64,000 nt of DNA from Alsobacter sp045348435 (GCF_045348435.1 NZ_CP157484.1:5084001-5148000); one strand, 5' to 3'. Numbered from the stretch's first letter, positions 35,102 through 44,367 are shown. Notes: generated from the sequence alone by a model not told the origin. Made by a program: numbers and translations.

Positions 35102-36196
35102 CTACTGGACGGTGCGGCCCGCCGTGATCGGTTCGCGGGCGTGCAGGAAGCGGATCACCCGCTTGGCCGTCTCGGGATTGAGCCGGTCGAAGCTGTCCTG
35201 CAGCCGTTCCGCGTCATAGGGCCGGTGCGCCGAAGCGAGCCGGAACCGCTGCAGCGCGTGGGCGGTGTCCCACGAAAAGCCGATCGCCTTGCAGACGATG
35301 AGCAGGAGATCCTCGTCGGGATCCACGAAGACCCGGTCGGCGATGCTGCGGGGCAAGCGCGCCAGCAGGGCCAGGGCGGCCAGCGCCTGCGCCCGGCGGC
35401 CCTCGCGGGCGTAGCGGGCGACGTCCTGCTCGGTGAGGTCTCCGCGCTGGAAGCGCAGCGTCACCTCCTCGATGTCGCGCGCCTCGATGCGCCGCGCCTG
35501 CGCGCCCTGGTCGACGAGGCGCGTCGCGCCGCGTTCGACGGCCGCCTCCACCAGCCTCGCCATGCGGGCGTCGGACAGCGAGGCCAGCCGCACCCGCACC
35601 ACGTCGCCGGCCATCCGGATCAGCGCCTGCAGATGTCCCGGCGGGAGATCCTCGCGCTCGCCCAGGGCGAGCTGCAGGGCGCCGTCGCGCTGCGCCAGCT
35701 CCATCATGCGGCCGAAGCCGGTCGTCGAGATCCGGGCCGTCGCGTTGCGGGACACCACCTGCGCCACCCCGGCGTCGCCGCGCTCGACGAGCACGTCCGT
35801 CACGGCCTCGGGGAGGTCGCGGCGCTCGCCGATGGCCATCAGGTGGTCGCGGCCGAGCGTCAGCGCGATCGAGATCAGGTCCGCGTCCGACAGCCGCGGC
35901 GAGCGCTCCAGGATGGGGCGCGCCACCTCGATCTCGTCCTGCGCCAGGCGGCGAATGGTGTCCGGAGGGGCGTTGGGCAGGTCGGCGAGGCGCTCGGCCA
36001 GTTCGGCCCGGGCGTAGGCCTCGATCCGCTGGGCCAGCTGGCCGATCACTTGGTCGAAGATTTCGACCTGCTCGTCATGCAGCATGCCGGCCTGCTTGAG
36101 GAACAGGTCGGTCACGCTGCGCAGCGTCTGCAGGCGCCGTTCGGGGCCGCCGCTGGTCAGCGTCGCGGCGATGTCGCTGGGGAGGTGTGTCGCCAT
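35102..36196 (-). CDS. DUF2336-family protein, copy 1
   Basis: A 364-residue helical, HEAT-like protein matching DUF2336, a family seen mainly in Alphaproteobacteria. It starts MATHLPSDIAATLTSGGPER and is rich in short alpha-helical units (RLADLPNAPPDTIRRLAQDE; ARPILERSPRLSDADLISIA). No catalytic residues or signal peptide are evident. The next gene upstream on the same strand is a paralogue with the same repeat phrases, so the two form a tandem pair. They separate trmB from the rimP operon. Function unknown. Confidence 0.85.
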   Translation of the reverse strand: MATHLPSDIAATLTSGGPERRLQTLRSVTDLFLKQAGMLHDEQVEIFDQVIGQLAQRIEAYARAELAERLADLPNAPPDTIRRLAQDEIEVARPILERSPRLSDADLISIALTLGRDHLMAIGERRDLPEAVTDVLVERGDAGVAQVVSRNATARISTTGFGRMMELAQRDGALQLALGEREDLPPGHLQALIRMAGDVVRVRLASLSDARMARLVEAAVERGATRLVDQGAQARRIEARDIEEVTLRFQRGDLTEQDVARYAREGRRAQALAALALLARLPRSIADRVFVDPDEDLLLIVCKAIGFSWDTAHALQRFRLASAHRPYDAERLQDSFDRLNPETAKRVIRFLHAREPITAGRTVQ

Positions 36197-36284
36197 CGTC
36201 GTGCTCCTTGTCAGAGCAACTTAGGCGAGAACAGTATGGCGAACCTCAACCGGATCGTTCAAATGCGACCGGTCGCCGGAGGCG

Positions 36285-37379
36285 TCAGTCCGGCGCGACG
36301 CGCTGGCGCGCCGCCACGAAGCGCATCACGCGCTGGGCCGTGGGCACCGAGAGGCTCTCATAACTGGCGAAGGCGCTCTTCAGCAGCGCCTGCGGGGCGT
36401 CCCGGCCGGCCTTCACGAGCAGCAGCGCCTTGAAGGTGGGCCAGCTGAAGCGCACGCCGCGCACAATGAACAGCAGCGGGTCGAAATGCGGCGCGCCGAA
36501 CGCGTTGGCCACCATCTCGGCCGGCATCTTGGCCACATGGGCGAGGCCCACCAGCGCGGCCGCGAGCTTGTCCGTCTTCACGTAGCGGGCGATCGCCTCT
36601 TCGGTCAGGCCGCCGCGATTTTCCAGCGCGGTCACCTCCGGCTCGGCGGCGATCAGGTCGGCCAGCAACACGACGGGTCCGGCGCCGGCCATCACGGCGT
36701 CCGTGCCCACATCGAGGGCCTCGTTGACGAGGTCGGTCCGGCCCGACATGGAGCCCATGATCTCGGCCCGGGCGCGTTCCTTGGCGGCCGCGATCAGGGC
36801 CGAGGCGTGATGCGCCGGCACGTCCCCGCGCCCGTGCAGGATGTCCTGCAGCTCGGCGTCCTCGGCGGCGCGTTCCACCAGCCGGGTGAAGCCGGTCTCG
36901 GAGAACTTGGCGGTCTCGTTGTTCGCCACCTTGCGCACGACATGCTCGTCGCCGCGGGTCACGATCACGTCGGTCACGGCCGTCGGCAGGTCGCGCCGGC
37001 CCGAGATCGCCAGCAAATGCTGCTGTCCGCGCTGCTCGGCGATGCTGACCAGGTCGGCTTCCGCGATCCGCGTCGAGCGCTCCAGCACCGGCCCGGCCAC
37101 GGCCACGTTCTCGTCGAAGGCGAGGTCGCGCATCGTCTTGAGCGGCGCGTTGGAAACGTCCGCGAGGCGTTCCGCCATCTCGACGCGGGCCCGAAATTCG
37201 ATCTCATGCGCCAGCCGGACGATGACCTCGTCGAAAACCGCCACATGCTCGTCGTTCAGCTGGGGCGATTGCTCGATGAACAACGTCGTGATGCGCCGCA
37301 GAGTGTCCACCCGGCGGGCGTCCTCCCCGCTGGCGATGGAGTCCTCGACCTCGGACACGACGGATTTCAATGGCTGCAT
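36285..37379 (-). CDS. DUF2336-family protein, copy 2
   Basis: A 364-residue paralogue of copy 1, with matching blocks such as MAERLADVSNAPLKTMRDLA and AGPVLERSTRIAEADLVSIA. I use the ATG at 37379 because AGGA stands 7 nt upstream and the length then equals copy 1; a GTG at 37394 would add five residues. Both copies are all-helical and likely cytosolic. The gene is divergent from rimP; the 304-nt region between holds a promoter and a terminator hairpin for the rimP side. Confidence 0.85.
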   Translation of the reverse strand: MQPLKSVVSEVEDSIASGEDARRVDTLRRITTLFIEQSPQLNDEHVAVFDEVIVRLAHEIEFRARVEMAERLADVSNAPLKTMRDLAFDENVAVAGPVLERSTRIAEADLVSIAEQRGQQHLLAISGRRDLPTAVTDVIVTRGDEHVVRKVANNETAKFSETGFTRLVERAAEDAELQDILHGRGDVPAHHASALIAAAKERARAEIMGSMSGRTDLVNEALDVGTDAVMAGAGPVVLLADLIAAEPEVTALENRGGLTEEAIARYVKTDKLAAALVGLAHVAKMPAEMVANAFGAPHFDPLLFIVRGVRFSWPTFKALLLVKAGRDAPQALLKSAFASYESLSVPTAQRVMRFVAARQRVAPD

Positions 37380-37528
37380 CACAGGATCCTGCACGAATGA
37401 CGCGAGGATGCCGGATGAACCTCACCAAAACGTAAGCGCGGCCCAGTTTCGGCTTGAAAAATGCTAATGTCGGGGTTCGGCGCCGGGTCCGGACAGTCCC
37501 CTTCGCCAGGAGCCGGCGCGCGAGGTCC

Positions 37529-37556
37529 TTGCATCTCGGGGCCGGATGCGTATAGT
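37529..37556 (+). promoter_or_regulatory. Promoter of the rimP-nusA-infB operon
   Basis: TTGCAT (37529-37534) and TATAGT (37551-37556) with 16-nt spacing fit a sigma70 promoter; the start site would be near 37563. It lies 41 nt upstream of a terminator-like hairpin and about 120 nt upstream of rimP. The rest of the 304-nt region (37380-37683) shows nothing else I recognise. Confidence 0.5.
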
Positions 37557-37603
37557 GCGCGGCATCCAGAACATCTCATCTCGGTCGTTGTGATCGAAAT
37601 GTG

Positions 37604-37633
37604 AGAGTGGGTCCCGCCGGACCCGCTCTTTTT
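37604..37633 (+). terminator. Leader terminator/attenuator before rimP
   Basis: Stem AGAGTGGGTCC (37604-37614) / GGACCCGCTCT (37619-37629) with a CGCC loop and one T-G pair, followed by TTTT. It has all features of an intrinsic terminator but lies between the probable promoter and the first gene, rimP (37684), so it is likely an attenuator rather than the end of a gene. Confidence 0.75.
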
Positions 37634-37683
37634 GGCTTAGGCCTGTGCGTCGCGAGGACGCCGGGCCGGTTGCGAGGACTTCT

Positions 37684-38502
37684 TTGGCTGAGATCGACGA
37701 ACCCAGGATGATCACCGAGCACGGCGTCGCCGCCCGCGTGGGCGCGATCGTCGAGCCCGTGCTGCGCGATCTCGGCTTCCGGCTGGTCCGGGTCCGCATC
37801 TCGGGCCAGAACGGCTGCACGGTCCAGATCATGGCCGAGCGGCCGGACGGCTCCTTCACGGTCGACGACTGCGAGGCCGTGAGCCGCGCCGTGTCTCCGG
37901 CCCTCGACGTGGACGACCCGGTCGACCGCGCCTATCACCTGGAGATCTCGTCGCCCGGCATCGACCGGCCGCTGGTGCGCGCCACCGACTTCGACCGCTG
38001 GGCCGGGCACCTGGTCAAGGTCGAGATGGCGGTCCCGATCGGCGGCCGCAAGCGCTTCAAGGGCGTCGTGGTCGGCTCGGACGAGGGCTTCGCCCTGGTC
38101 GACCGGGACGACTCCAAGCCCGAGGAGGAGCGCCGCGTGCGCCTGCCCCTGGCGGATATCGGCGAGGCCAACCTGGTGCTCACCGACGAGCTCGTGCGCG
38201 AGTCCCTGCGCCGCGGCAAGGCCGCCCTGCGCGGGGAGGCCGTGGACGAGGAGGGAGACGAGTCCGAGGACGAGGACGCCGCCGAAGCGGCTCCGGCCCG
38301 CCCGGCCGCTCCGGCCCATCGGGCCAAGGGCCCGGCCAAGACCATGTCGTCCAAGGCCATCGCCAAGGCCAAGGCCGCGAACAAGAAGGGACCCGGCCGC
38401 AAGGCGCGCCCGGAGAGCCCGCCCGCCGCCGGCGAGCCGTCCCGCACCCCCATGACAAAGACAGCGACCGCGTCCCGCCAGGGCCGGACGGAGAAGGAGT
38501 GA
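37684..38502 (+). CDS. rimP: Ribosome maturation factor RimP, with long C-terminal tail
   Basis: A 272-residue RimP, needed for 30S assembly. The N-terminal domain (VAARVGAIVEPVLRDLGFRL; LEISSPGIDRPL at about residues 88-99) and SH3-like C-domain are canonical and end near residue 185. A disordered tail of about 85 residues rich in Glu, Ala, Lys and Pro follows, seen in some relatives but absent in E. coli. TTG at 37684 is preferred because GAGGA lies 5 nt upstream and the conserved (M)AEIDEPR begins there; the frame is open upstream. First gene of the operon, 4 nt from nusA. Confidence 0.93.
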   Translation: MAEIDEPRMITEHGVAARVGAIVEPVLRDLGFRLVRVRISGQNGCTVQIMAERPDGSFTVDDCEAVSRAVSPALDVDDPVDRAYHLEISSPGIDRPLVRATDFDRWAGHLVKVEMAVPIGGRKRFKGVVVGSDEGFALVDRDDSKPEEERRVRLPLADIGEANLVLTDELVRESLRRGKAALRGEAVDEEGDESEDEDAAEAAPARPAAPAHRAKGPAKTMSSKAIAKAKAANKKGPGRKARPESPPAAGEPSRTPMTKTATASRQGRTEKE

Positions 38503-38506
38503 CATC

Positions 38507-40105
38507 ATGGCCGTCAGCGCCAACAGGCTCGAGCTTCTGCAGATCGCCGACGCGGTGGCCCGCGAGAAGGTCATCGACCGCCAGATCGTCCTCGCCGCCA
38601 TGGAGGACGCCATCGCCAAGGCGGCCCGCTCGCGCTACGGCACCGAGACCGAGGTCCACGCCGACATCAACGCCAAGACGGGCGAGCTGCGCCTGTCGCG
38701 CTACCTGCACGTGGTCGATCAGGTCGACAACCCGGCCGTCGAGATCGCCCTGCAGGACGCCCAGCGCTTCAACCCGGCCGCCCAGGTCGGCGACACCATC
38801 GCCGACACGCTGCCGCCCTTCGACTTCGGCCGTATCGCCGCCCAGTCGGCCAAGCAGGTCATCGTCCAGAAGGTGCGCGAGGCCGAGCGCGACCGCCAGT
38901 ACGAAGAGTTCAAGGACCGCATCGGCGAGATCGTCAACGGCGTCGTGAAGCGCGCCGAATACGGCAACGTCATCGTCGACCTCGGCCGCGGCGAGGGCAT
39001 CGTGCGCCGCGACGAGCTGGTGCCGCGCGAGGTGTTCCGCCCCGGCGACCGCATCCGCGCCTATGTGTACGACGTCCGCCGCGAGCAGCGCGGCCCGCAG
39101 ATCTTCCTGTCGCGCACGCATCCGCAGTTCATGGCCAAGCTCTTCGCCCAGGAGGTGCCGGAGATCTATGACGGCATCATCGAGGTGAAGGCTGTGGCCC
39201 GCGACCCGGGCTCGCGCGCCAAGATCGCGGTGATCTCGCGGGACTCGTCCATCGATCCCGTCGGCGCCTGCGTGGGCATGCGCGGTTCGCGCGTGCAGGC
39301 CGTCGTCGGCGAGCTGCAGGGCGAGAAGATCGACATCATTCCGTGGTCCCCGGACGTGGCGACCTTCATCGTCAACGCCCTCCAGCCGGCCGAAGTCGCG
39401 AAAGTCGTGCTCGACGAGGACGCCGAGCGTATTGAAGTCGTGGTCCCGGATGACCAACTATCTCTAGCGATCGGACGGCGGGGACAGAATGTGCGCCTCG
39501 CCTCGCAGCTGACCGGCTGGGACATCGACATCCTGACCGAAGCCGAGGAATCCGAGCGCCGTCAGAAGGAATTCCAGAGCCGCACCACCATCTTCATGGA
39601 TGCGCTGGACGTGGACGAGGTGGTGGGCCAGCTGCTCGCCTCCGAGGGGTTCCGGTCGGTCGAGGAGCTCGCCTATGTGGACCCGGCCGAGCTGGCCTCC
39701 ATCGAGGGCTTCGACGACGACACGGCCGAGGAGATCCAGAACCGCGCCCGCGAATATCTGGGCCGCATCGAGGCCGAGCTGGACGCGCGCCGCCTGGAGC
39801 TGGGCGTCGCCGACGAGCTCAAGGAAGTCGAGGGCGTCACCACGGCGATGCTCGTCAAGCTCGGCGAGAACGACGTGAAGACGGTCGAGGACCTGGCGGG
39901 CTGCGCCACGGACGACCTGGTGGGCTGGACGGAGCGCAAGGGCGGCGAGACCACCCGGCACGCCGGCTTCCTGGACGGCATGGAGATCTCCCGCGAGGAG
40001 GCCGAGGCCATCATCATGGCCGCGCGCGTCAAGGCGGGCTGGATCGAGGCCCCCGTCCCGGCGGAGGCCGAGACCGGCGAGCACGAAGAGGCGGCCGAGG
40101 CCTGA
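38507..40105 (+). CDS. nusA: Transcription termination/antitermination factor NusA
   Basis: A 532-residue NusA. It has an N-terminal RNA-polymerase-binding domain (RLELLQIADAVAREKVIDRQ), an S1 domain (GVVKRAEYGNVIVDLGRGEG), KH1/KH2 domains (GSRVQAVVGELQGEKIDIIP; LAIGRRGQNVRLASQLTGWD), and two C-terminal helix-hairpin-helix acidic repeats (FRSVEELAYVDPAELASIEG; DVKTVEDLAGCATDDLVGWT). It modulates pausing and termination. AAGGAG lies 7 nt upstream. Because NusA acts at hairpins, the leader terminator before rimP could give feedback on the operon; this is inference. Confidence 0.97.
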   Translation: MAVSANRLELLQIADAVAREKVIDRQIVLAAMEDAIAKAARSRYGTETEVHADINAKTGELRLSRYLHVVDQVDNPAVEIALQDAQRFNPAAQVGDTIADTLPPFDFGRIAAQSAKQVIVQKVREAERDRQYEEFKDRIGEIVNGVVKRAEYGNVIVDLGRGEGIVRRDELVPREVFRPGDRIRAYVYDVRREQRGPQIFLSRTHPQFMAKLFAQEVPEIYDGIIEVKAVARDPGSRAKIAVISRDSSIDPVGACVGMRGSRVQAVVGELQGEKIDIIPWSPDVATFIVNALQPAEVAKVVLDEDAERIEVVVPDDQLSLAIGRRGQNVRLASQLTGWDIDILTEAEESERRQKEFQSRTTIFMDALDVDEVVGQLLASEGFRSVEELAYVDPAELASIEGFDDDTAEEIQNRAREYLGRIEAELDARRLELGVADELKEVEGVTTAMLVKLGENDVKTVEDLAGCATDDLVGWTERKGGETTRHAGFLDGMEISREEAEAIIMAARVKAGWIEAPVPAEAETGEHEEAAEA

Positions 40106-40128
40106 GCCTCGCCGAAGCAGGACAGGGG

Positions 40129-40848
40129 TTGATCGGCGTGGCGAACAGGCGGTCCCAGGCCGATGACGACGGTCCCGAGCGGACCTGCGTGGCGACCCGC
40201 ACGGTGAGACCGGCCGACGAGCTCATTCGCTTCGTGGTCGGCCCCGGGGACGAACTGGTGCCCGACCTGAAGCGCAAGCTTCCGGGCCGGGGCGTATGGG
40301 TGACGGCCGCGCGCGGCGCGGTCGAGGATGCGGTGCGCAAGAAGGCGTTCGCCCGCAGCCTGAAGGCTTCGGTCAAGGTCGCGCCCGGCCTCGCCGACGA
40401 CATCGAGCGGCTTCTGGCGCGAGACGCGCGCGACAGCCTGAGCATCGCCAACAAGGCGGGACAGGTGGTCGCGGGCTTCGCCAAGGTCGAGGCGGCCATC
40501 GGACGCGGCGTCGCAGGCCTTCTGCACGCATCGGACGCGGCCGCGGACGGGGTGCGCAAGATCTCGCAGGCGTTGCGGAGACGCTACGCCGACAAGGCCG
40601 ACTCGATCGTGGTCGCGACGGCCCTGGATTCATCTGAATTGGGTTTGGCATTGGGACGGTCACATGTGATACATGCAGCGCTTCTGGAAGGGCCCGCAGC
40701 CCGCGCATGCCTTGCGCGCTGCCGGGCCTTGGAGCGCTACCGCGCCGGTTGGCCCGAAAAGGCGGCCCGCGCGGATGTCGCGCATGTAAATTTGGCGGCG
40801 GCCGACACGACGACCCGAGAACCGCAGGAACAAGAGCGGAATGACTGA
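40129..40848 (+). CDS. YlxR (DUF448) RNA-binding protein fused to an L7Ae-like domain
   Basis: A 239-residue protein. The N-terminal about 90 residues match YlxR/DUF448 (ERTCVATRTVRPADELIRFV; GRGVWVTAARGAVEDAVRKK). The middle (LLARDARDSLSIANKAGQVV, GFAKVEAAIGRGVAGLLHAS) resembles an L7Ae/eL30-type RNA-binding fold, as in the usual alphaproteobacterial YlxR-L7Ae fusion. Encoded between nusA and infB, as in most bacteria. Start is TTG 40129 (AGGA 6 nt upstream) or GTG 40138; both fit. The 3' end overlaps the infB start by 8 nt. Confidence 0.88.
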   Translation: MIGVANRRSQADDDGPERTCVATRTVRPADELIRFVVGPGDELVPDLKRKLPGRGVWVTAARGAVEDAVRKKAFARSLKASVKVAPGLADDIERLLARDARDSLSIANKAGQVVAGFAKVEAAIGRGVAGLLHASDAAADGVRKISQALRRRYADKADSIVVATALDSSELGLALGRSHVIHAALLEGPAARACLARCRALERYRAGWPEKAARADVAHVNLAAADTTTREPQEQERND

Positions 40849-43714
40849 TACGAAGAACAGCGGCGACAAGACGCTCCACGTCCCCGGCAAGACGTTGAGC
40901 CTGAAGCGCCCGGTCGAGCAGGGTGTCGTGAGGCAGAGCTTCTCGCACGGCCGGTCGAAGGCCGTCGTCGTCGAGAAGGTGAAGCGCCGTGTGATCGGAC
41001 CCGGCGAGCCCCCGAAGACGGAGGCCGCGCCGGCGGCCGCCGCTCCGACGCTCGCTCCGCGGCCCGCCGCGCCCAAGCCCGCGCCCGCGCCCGTCGCGGC
41101 GGCTCCGGCCGCAGCGGCGCCCGCCCCGTCTCCCGCGCCGGTTCCGGCTCCGGCCCCCGTGGCCGCGGCTCCCGTGCCGGCGGCGCAGGCCGCCCCGGCC
41201 GCCAAGCCGACCGTGTCGGCCGCCCCGGCTCCGGCCGCCCGGCCCGCCGCCCCCGCAGCGCCCTCCCCGGCGCCGACGGGCCGCGGTCCCGCGCCCCAGC
41301 AGGGCCGTCCGCCCCAGCGCCCCATGTCCCGCCCAGCCGGCGGCGTGGTGCTGCGCACCCTCACCGAGGACGAACGCGACGCCCGCGCGACCGCGCTGGT
41401 CGAGGCGCGCCGCCGCGAGGAGGAGGAGCGCAAGCAGGCCATCATCGACGCGCAGCTGCGCGTCGAGCGCGAAGCCCGCGAGAAGGTCGAGCGCGAGGCC
41501 GCCGAGGCCCGCAAGCGCGAAGAGGAAGCGCGCCACCGCCGCGAGGAGGAGGTCCGCCGCAAGACCGAGGACGAGGCCAAGCGCCGCCTGGGCGATGAGC
41601 CCCGTCCGGCCGCCGCGCGTCCCGCCGAAGGCGGCGCCCAGGCCGGCGCGCCCATTCGCCGCCCCGGCTCCCCCGCCACCCCGACCCCGAGCTCGCCGGG
41701 CGCCGCCCGCCGCGTTCAGGCCGAGGAGGAGGAGACCAAGCGCATCATCCGTCGGCCCGGCATGCCGATGAAGATCATCACGCCGCCGAAGCCCGAGCGG
41801 GCCAAGACCGGCGACGAGAAGCGGCGCGGCCGCCTCACCGTCACGGCGGCGACCGGCGGCGAAGAGGAGCGCATGCGCTCCGTCGCGGCCTTCCGCCGCC
41901 GCGTGCAGCGCCTGAAGGGCAACGCCGCCGCCGAGCCGAAGGAGAAGATCGCCCGCGAGGTGATCATCCCCGAGACGATCACCATCCAGGAACTCGCGAA
42001 CCGCATGACGGAACGCGGCGTGGACGTGATCCGCTACCTGATGAAGCAGGGCCAGCTGCACAAGATCACGGACGTGATCGACGCGGACACCGCCCAGCTC
42101 ATCGCCGAGGAGTTCGGCCACACGGTCAAGCGCGTGGCGGATTCGGACGTCGAGGAAGGCCTCTTCGACGCCCCGGACGCGGACGAGACCCTGGAGGGGC
42201 GGCCCCCGGTCGTCACCATCATGGGCCATGTCGACCACGGCAAGACGTCGCTGCTGGACGCCATCCGGCACGCCAACGTGGCCAGCGGCGAAGCCGGCGG
42301 CATCACGCAGCACATCGGCGCCTACCAGGTCGTGTCGCCCCTCGGCAGCAAGATCACCTTCATCGACACGCCCGGCCACGCCGCCTTCACGGCGATGCGC
42401 GCCCGCGGCGCCAAGGTGACGGACATCGTCGTGCTGGTGGTGGCGGCGGATGACGGCGTCATGCCGCAGACGATCGAGGCCATCAACCACGCCAAGGCCG
42501 CCAAGGTCCCGATGATCGTGGCGATCAACAAGATCGACAAGCCGGACGCCAAGCCCGAGCGCGTCCGGAGCGAGCTGCTCCAGTACGAGGTTCAGGTCGA
42601 GTCCATGGGCGGCGACACGCTCGAGGTCGAGGTGTCGGCGACCAAGAAGATCAATCTCGACAAGCTGCTCGAGGCGATCGCCCTGCAGTCGGAGGTGCTC
42701 GACATCCGCGCCAACCCGGCCCGTCCGGCCGAAGGCTCGGTCATCGAGGCCAAGCTCGACCGCGGCCGCGGCCCGGTGGCGACCGTGCTGGTCCAGCGCG
42801 GCACGCTGAAGACCGGCGATATCGTGGTGGCGGGTTCGGAATGGGGCCGCGTGCGCGCCCTCGTGTCGGACCAGGGCGTCCAGGTCAACCAGGCGGGTCC
42901 GTCCGTCCCGGTCGAGATCCTGGGCTTCAACGGCGCTCCCGAGGCCGGCGACCGCGTGGCGGTCGTCGACAACGAGGCCCGCGCCCGCGAAGTCACCGAG
43001 TACCGCCAGCATCAGCGTCGCGAACGCGCCGCCGCCCGAGCCGGCAACGCCCGTGGTTCGCTCGCCGACATGATGAGCAACCTCAAGACCGCCGCCGGCC
43101 GCAAGGAATTCCCGCTCGTCGTCAAGGGCGACGTGCAGGGCTCCGTCGAGGCCATCGCGGGCTCGCTCGAGAAGGTCGGCAACGACGAGGTCGCGGCGCG
43201 CATCATCCATGCGGGCGCCGGCGGCATCAACGAGAGCGACATCACCCTGGCGGAAGCCTCGGGGGCGGTCGTGCTCGGCTTCAACGTGCGCGCCAACAAG
43301 GAAGCGCGCGAGGCGGCCGAGCGGTCCGGCGTCGAGATCCGCTACTACAACATCATCTACGACCTCGTGGATGACATCAAAAAGGCCATGTCCGGCCTGC
43401 TTCCCCCGACGCTGCGCGAGGAGCGTCTCGGTGAAGCGCGCATCCTGCAGGTCTTCGCCGTGTCGAAGATCGGCAAGGTGGCGGGCTGCCTCGTGCAGGA
43501 CGGCCGTGTCGAGCGCGGCGCCAGCGTGCGCCTCATCCGCGACAACGTCGTCATCCACGAGGGCAAGCTCTCGACGCTCAAGCGCTTCAAGGACGAGGTC
43601 AAGGAAGTGCCCTCGGGCCAGGAATGCGGCATGGCGTTCGAGAACTACCAGGACATGCGCGCCGGCGACGTCATCGAGTGCTACCGGGTCGAAGAGGTCC
43701 GCCGCTCGCTTTAA
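40841..43714 (+). CDS. infB: Translation initiation factor IF-2
   Basis: A 957-residue IF-2. A very long N-terminal region (about residues 1-360) is rich in Ala/Pro and then charged Arg/Glu heptad-like segments. It includes an IF2-N subdomain (IQELANRMTERGVDVIRYLM), followed by the GTPase domain with G1 GHVDHGKTS near residue 463, GGITQHIGAY, DTPGH and NKIDKP, and the C-terminal fMet-tRNA-binding domains. It delivers initiator tRNA to the 30S subunit. The start ATG overlaps the ylxR stop by 8 nt. The Ala/Pro tract is translated from simple GC-rich sequence. Confidence 0.97.
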   Translation: MTDTKNSGDKTLHVPGKTLSLKRPVEQGVVRQSFSHGRSKAVVVEKVKRRVIGPGEPPKTEAAPAAAAPTLAPRPAAPKPAPAPVAAAPAAAAPAPSPAPVPAPAPVAAAPVPAAQAAPAAKPTVSAAPAPAARPAAPAAPSPAPTGRGPAPQQGRPPQRPMSRPAGGVVLRTLTEDERDARATALVEARRREEEERKQAIIDAQLRVEREAREKVEREAAEARKREEEARHRREEEVRRKTEDEAKRRLGDEPRPAAARPAEGGAQAGAPIRRPGSPATPTPSSPGAARRVQAEEEETKRIIRRPGMPMKIITPPKPERAKTGDEKRRGRLTVTAATGGEEERMRSVAAFRRRVQRLKGNAAAEPKEKIAREVIIPETITIQELANRMTERGVDVIRYLMKQGQLHKITDVIDADTAQLIAEEFGHTVKRVADSDVEEGLFDAPDADETLEGRPPVVTIMGHVDHGKTSLLDAIRHANVASGEAGGITQHIGAYQVVSPLGSKITFIDTPGHAAFTAMRARGAKVTDIVVLVVAADDGVMPQTIEAINHAKAAKVPMIVAINKIDKPDAKPERVRSELLQYEVQVESMGGDTLEVEVSATKKINLDKLLEAIALQSEVLDIRANPARPAEGSVIEAKLDRGRGPVATVLVQRGTLKTGDIVVAGSEWGRVRALVSDQGVQVNQAGPSVPVEILGFNGAPEAGDRVAVVDNEARAREVTEYRQHQRRERAAARAGNARGSLADMMSNLKTAAGRKEFPLVVKGDVQGSVEAIAGSLEKVGNDEVAARIIHAGAGGINESDITLAEASGAVVLGFNVRANKEAREAAERSGVEIRYYNIIYDLVDDIKKAMSGLLPPTLREERLGEARILQVFAVSKIGKVAGCLVQDGRVERGASVRLIRDNVVIHEGKLSTLKRFKDEVKEVPSGQECGMAFENYQDMRAGDVIECYRVEEVRRSL

Positions 43715-43730
43715 GGGCGAGCCGCTCCTT

Positions 43731-43850
43731 CCCTTCTCCCCGGCGCGGGGAGAAGGCAGCGCGAAGCGCCGGATGAGGGGCCGCCCGTCGGGCGATCGCG
43801 CGACGATCGACACCCCTCACCCCAGCCCTCTCCCCGTTCCGGGGAGAGGG
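43731..43850. repeat. Palindromic dispersed repeat, family B, inside the infB-rbfA gap
   Basis: Two hairpins frame the element: CCTTCTCCCCGGCGCGGGGAGAAGG-type arms at 43732-43756 and CCCTCTCCCC/GGGGAGAGGG at 43826-43850, with GAGGGGCCGCCCGTCGGGCG between. The CCCTCACCCCAGCCCTCTCCCCG phrase is a well-known dispersed repeat in proteobacterial genomes. It lies inside an otherwise tight operon and could affect infB-rbfA mRNA stability. Its family differs from the CCGTCATCCCCGG elements. Confidence 0.75.
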
Positions 43851-43893
43851 AGCTTTCAACCCTCGCGCCGGTCCGATCCCGGGCGGGAGATCC

Positions 43894-44367
43894 ATGATGA
43901 AACGCGACACCGATTCCAGACCCGCCGGCCCGTCGCAGCGCCAGCTGCGCGTGGGCGAACTCATCCGGCACGCCGTCACCGAGATCCTGTCGCGCGGCGA
44001 ACTGCCCGAGGACGTGTTCGCGAAGGCCTTCGTGACCATTCCGGAAGTCCGCATGAGCCCGGACCTCAAGCTCGCCACCGTCTATGTCACGCTGCATGAC
44101 GAGAAGCTCAGCAAGCCCGTGCTGAAGGCCTTCGAGCAGAACCGCAAGGCCATCCGCACGGATGTCGCCCGCAAGGTGAACCTCAAATTCGCTCCCGACG
44201 TGCGCTTCCGGCTCGACGATCGCCTCGAGGAGGTCGACCGCATCGAGGCCCTGCTGCGCTCCCCGAAGGTGCGCCGCGATCTCGACACCCCCGACCGCGA
44301 CCTGCTGGCCGGCGAAGCCGGACCGGACGACGACGAGGCCGACGCCGCGGAGCCCCGCCGCTCATGA
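43894..44367 (+). CDS. rbfA: Ribosome-binding factor A
   Basis: A 157-residue RbfA with the KH-like fold. Segments QRQLRVGELIRHAVTEILSR, VRMSPDLKLATVYVTLHDE and RRDLDTPDRDLL are family-typical, with an acidic tail. It binds the 30S subunit late in 16S maturation. It follows infB after a 179-nt gap that holds a palindromic repeat, and its stop overlaps the truB start as ATGA. Confidence 0.94.
   Translation: MMKRDTDSRPAGPSQRQLRVGELIRHAVTEILSRGELPEDVFAKAFVTIPEVRMSPDLKLATVYVTLHDEKLSKPVLKAFEQNRKAIRTDVARKVNLKFAPDVRFRLDDRLEEVDRIEALLRSPKVRRDLDTPDRDLLAGEAGPDDDEADAAEPRRS

Noticed and set aside
40373..43813. A 1146-codon open frame on the minus strand across ylxR-infB
   Set aside because: It is antisense to infB, with Gly/Arg low-complexity composition and no domain.
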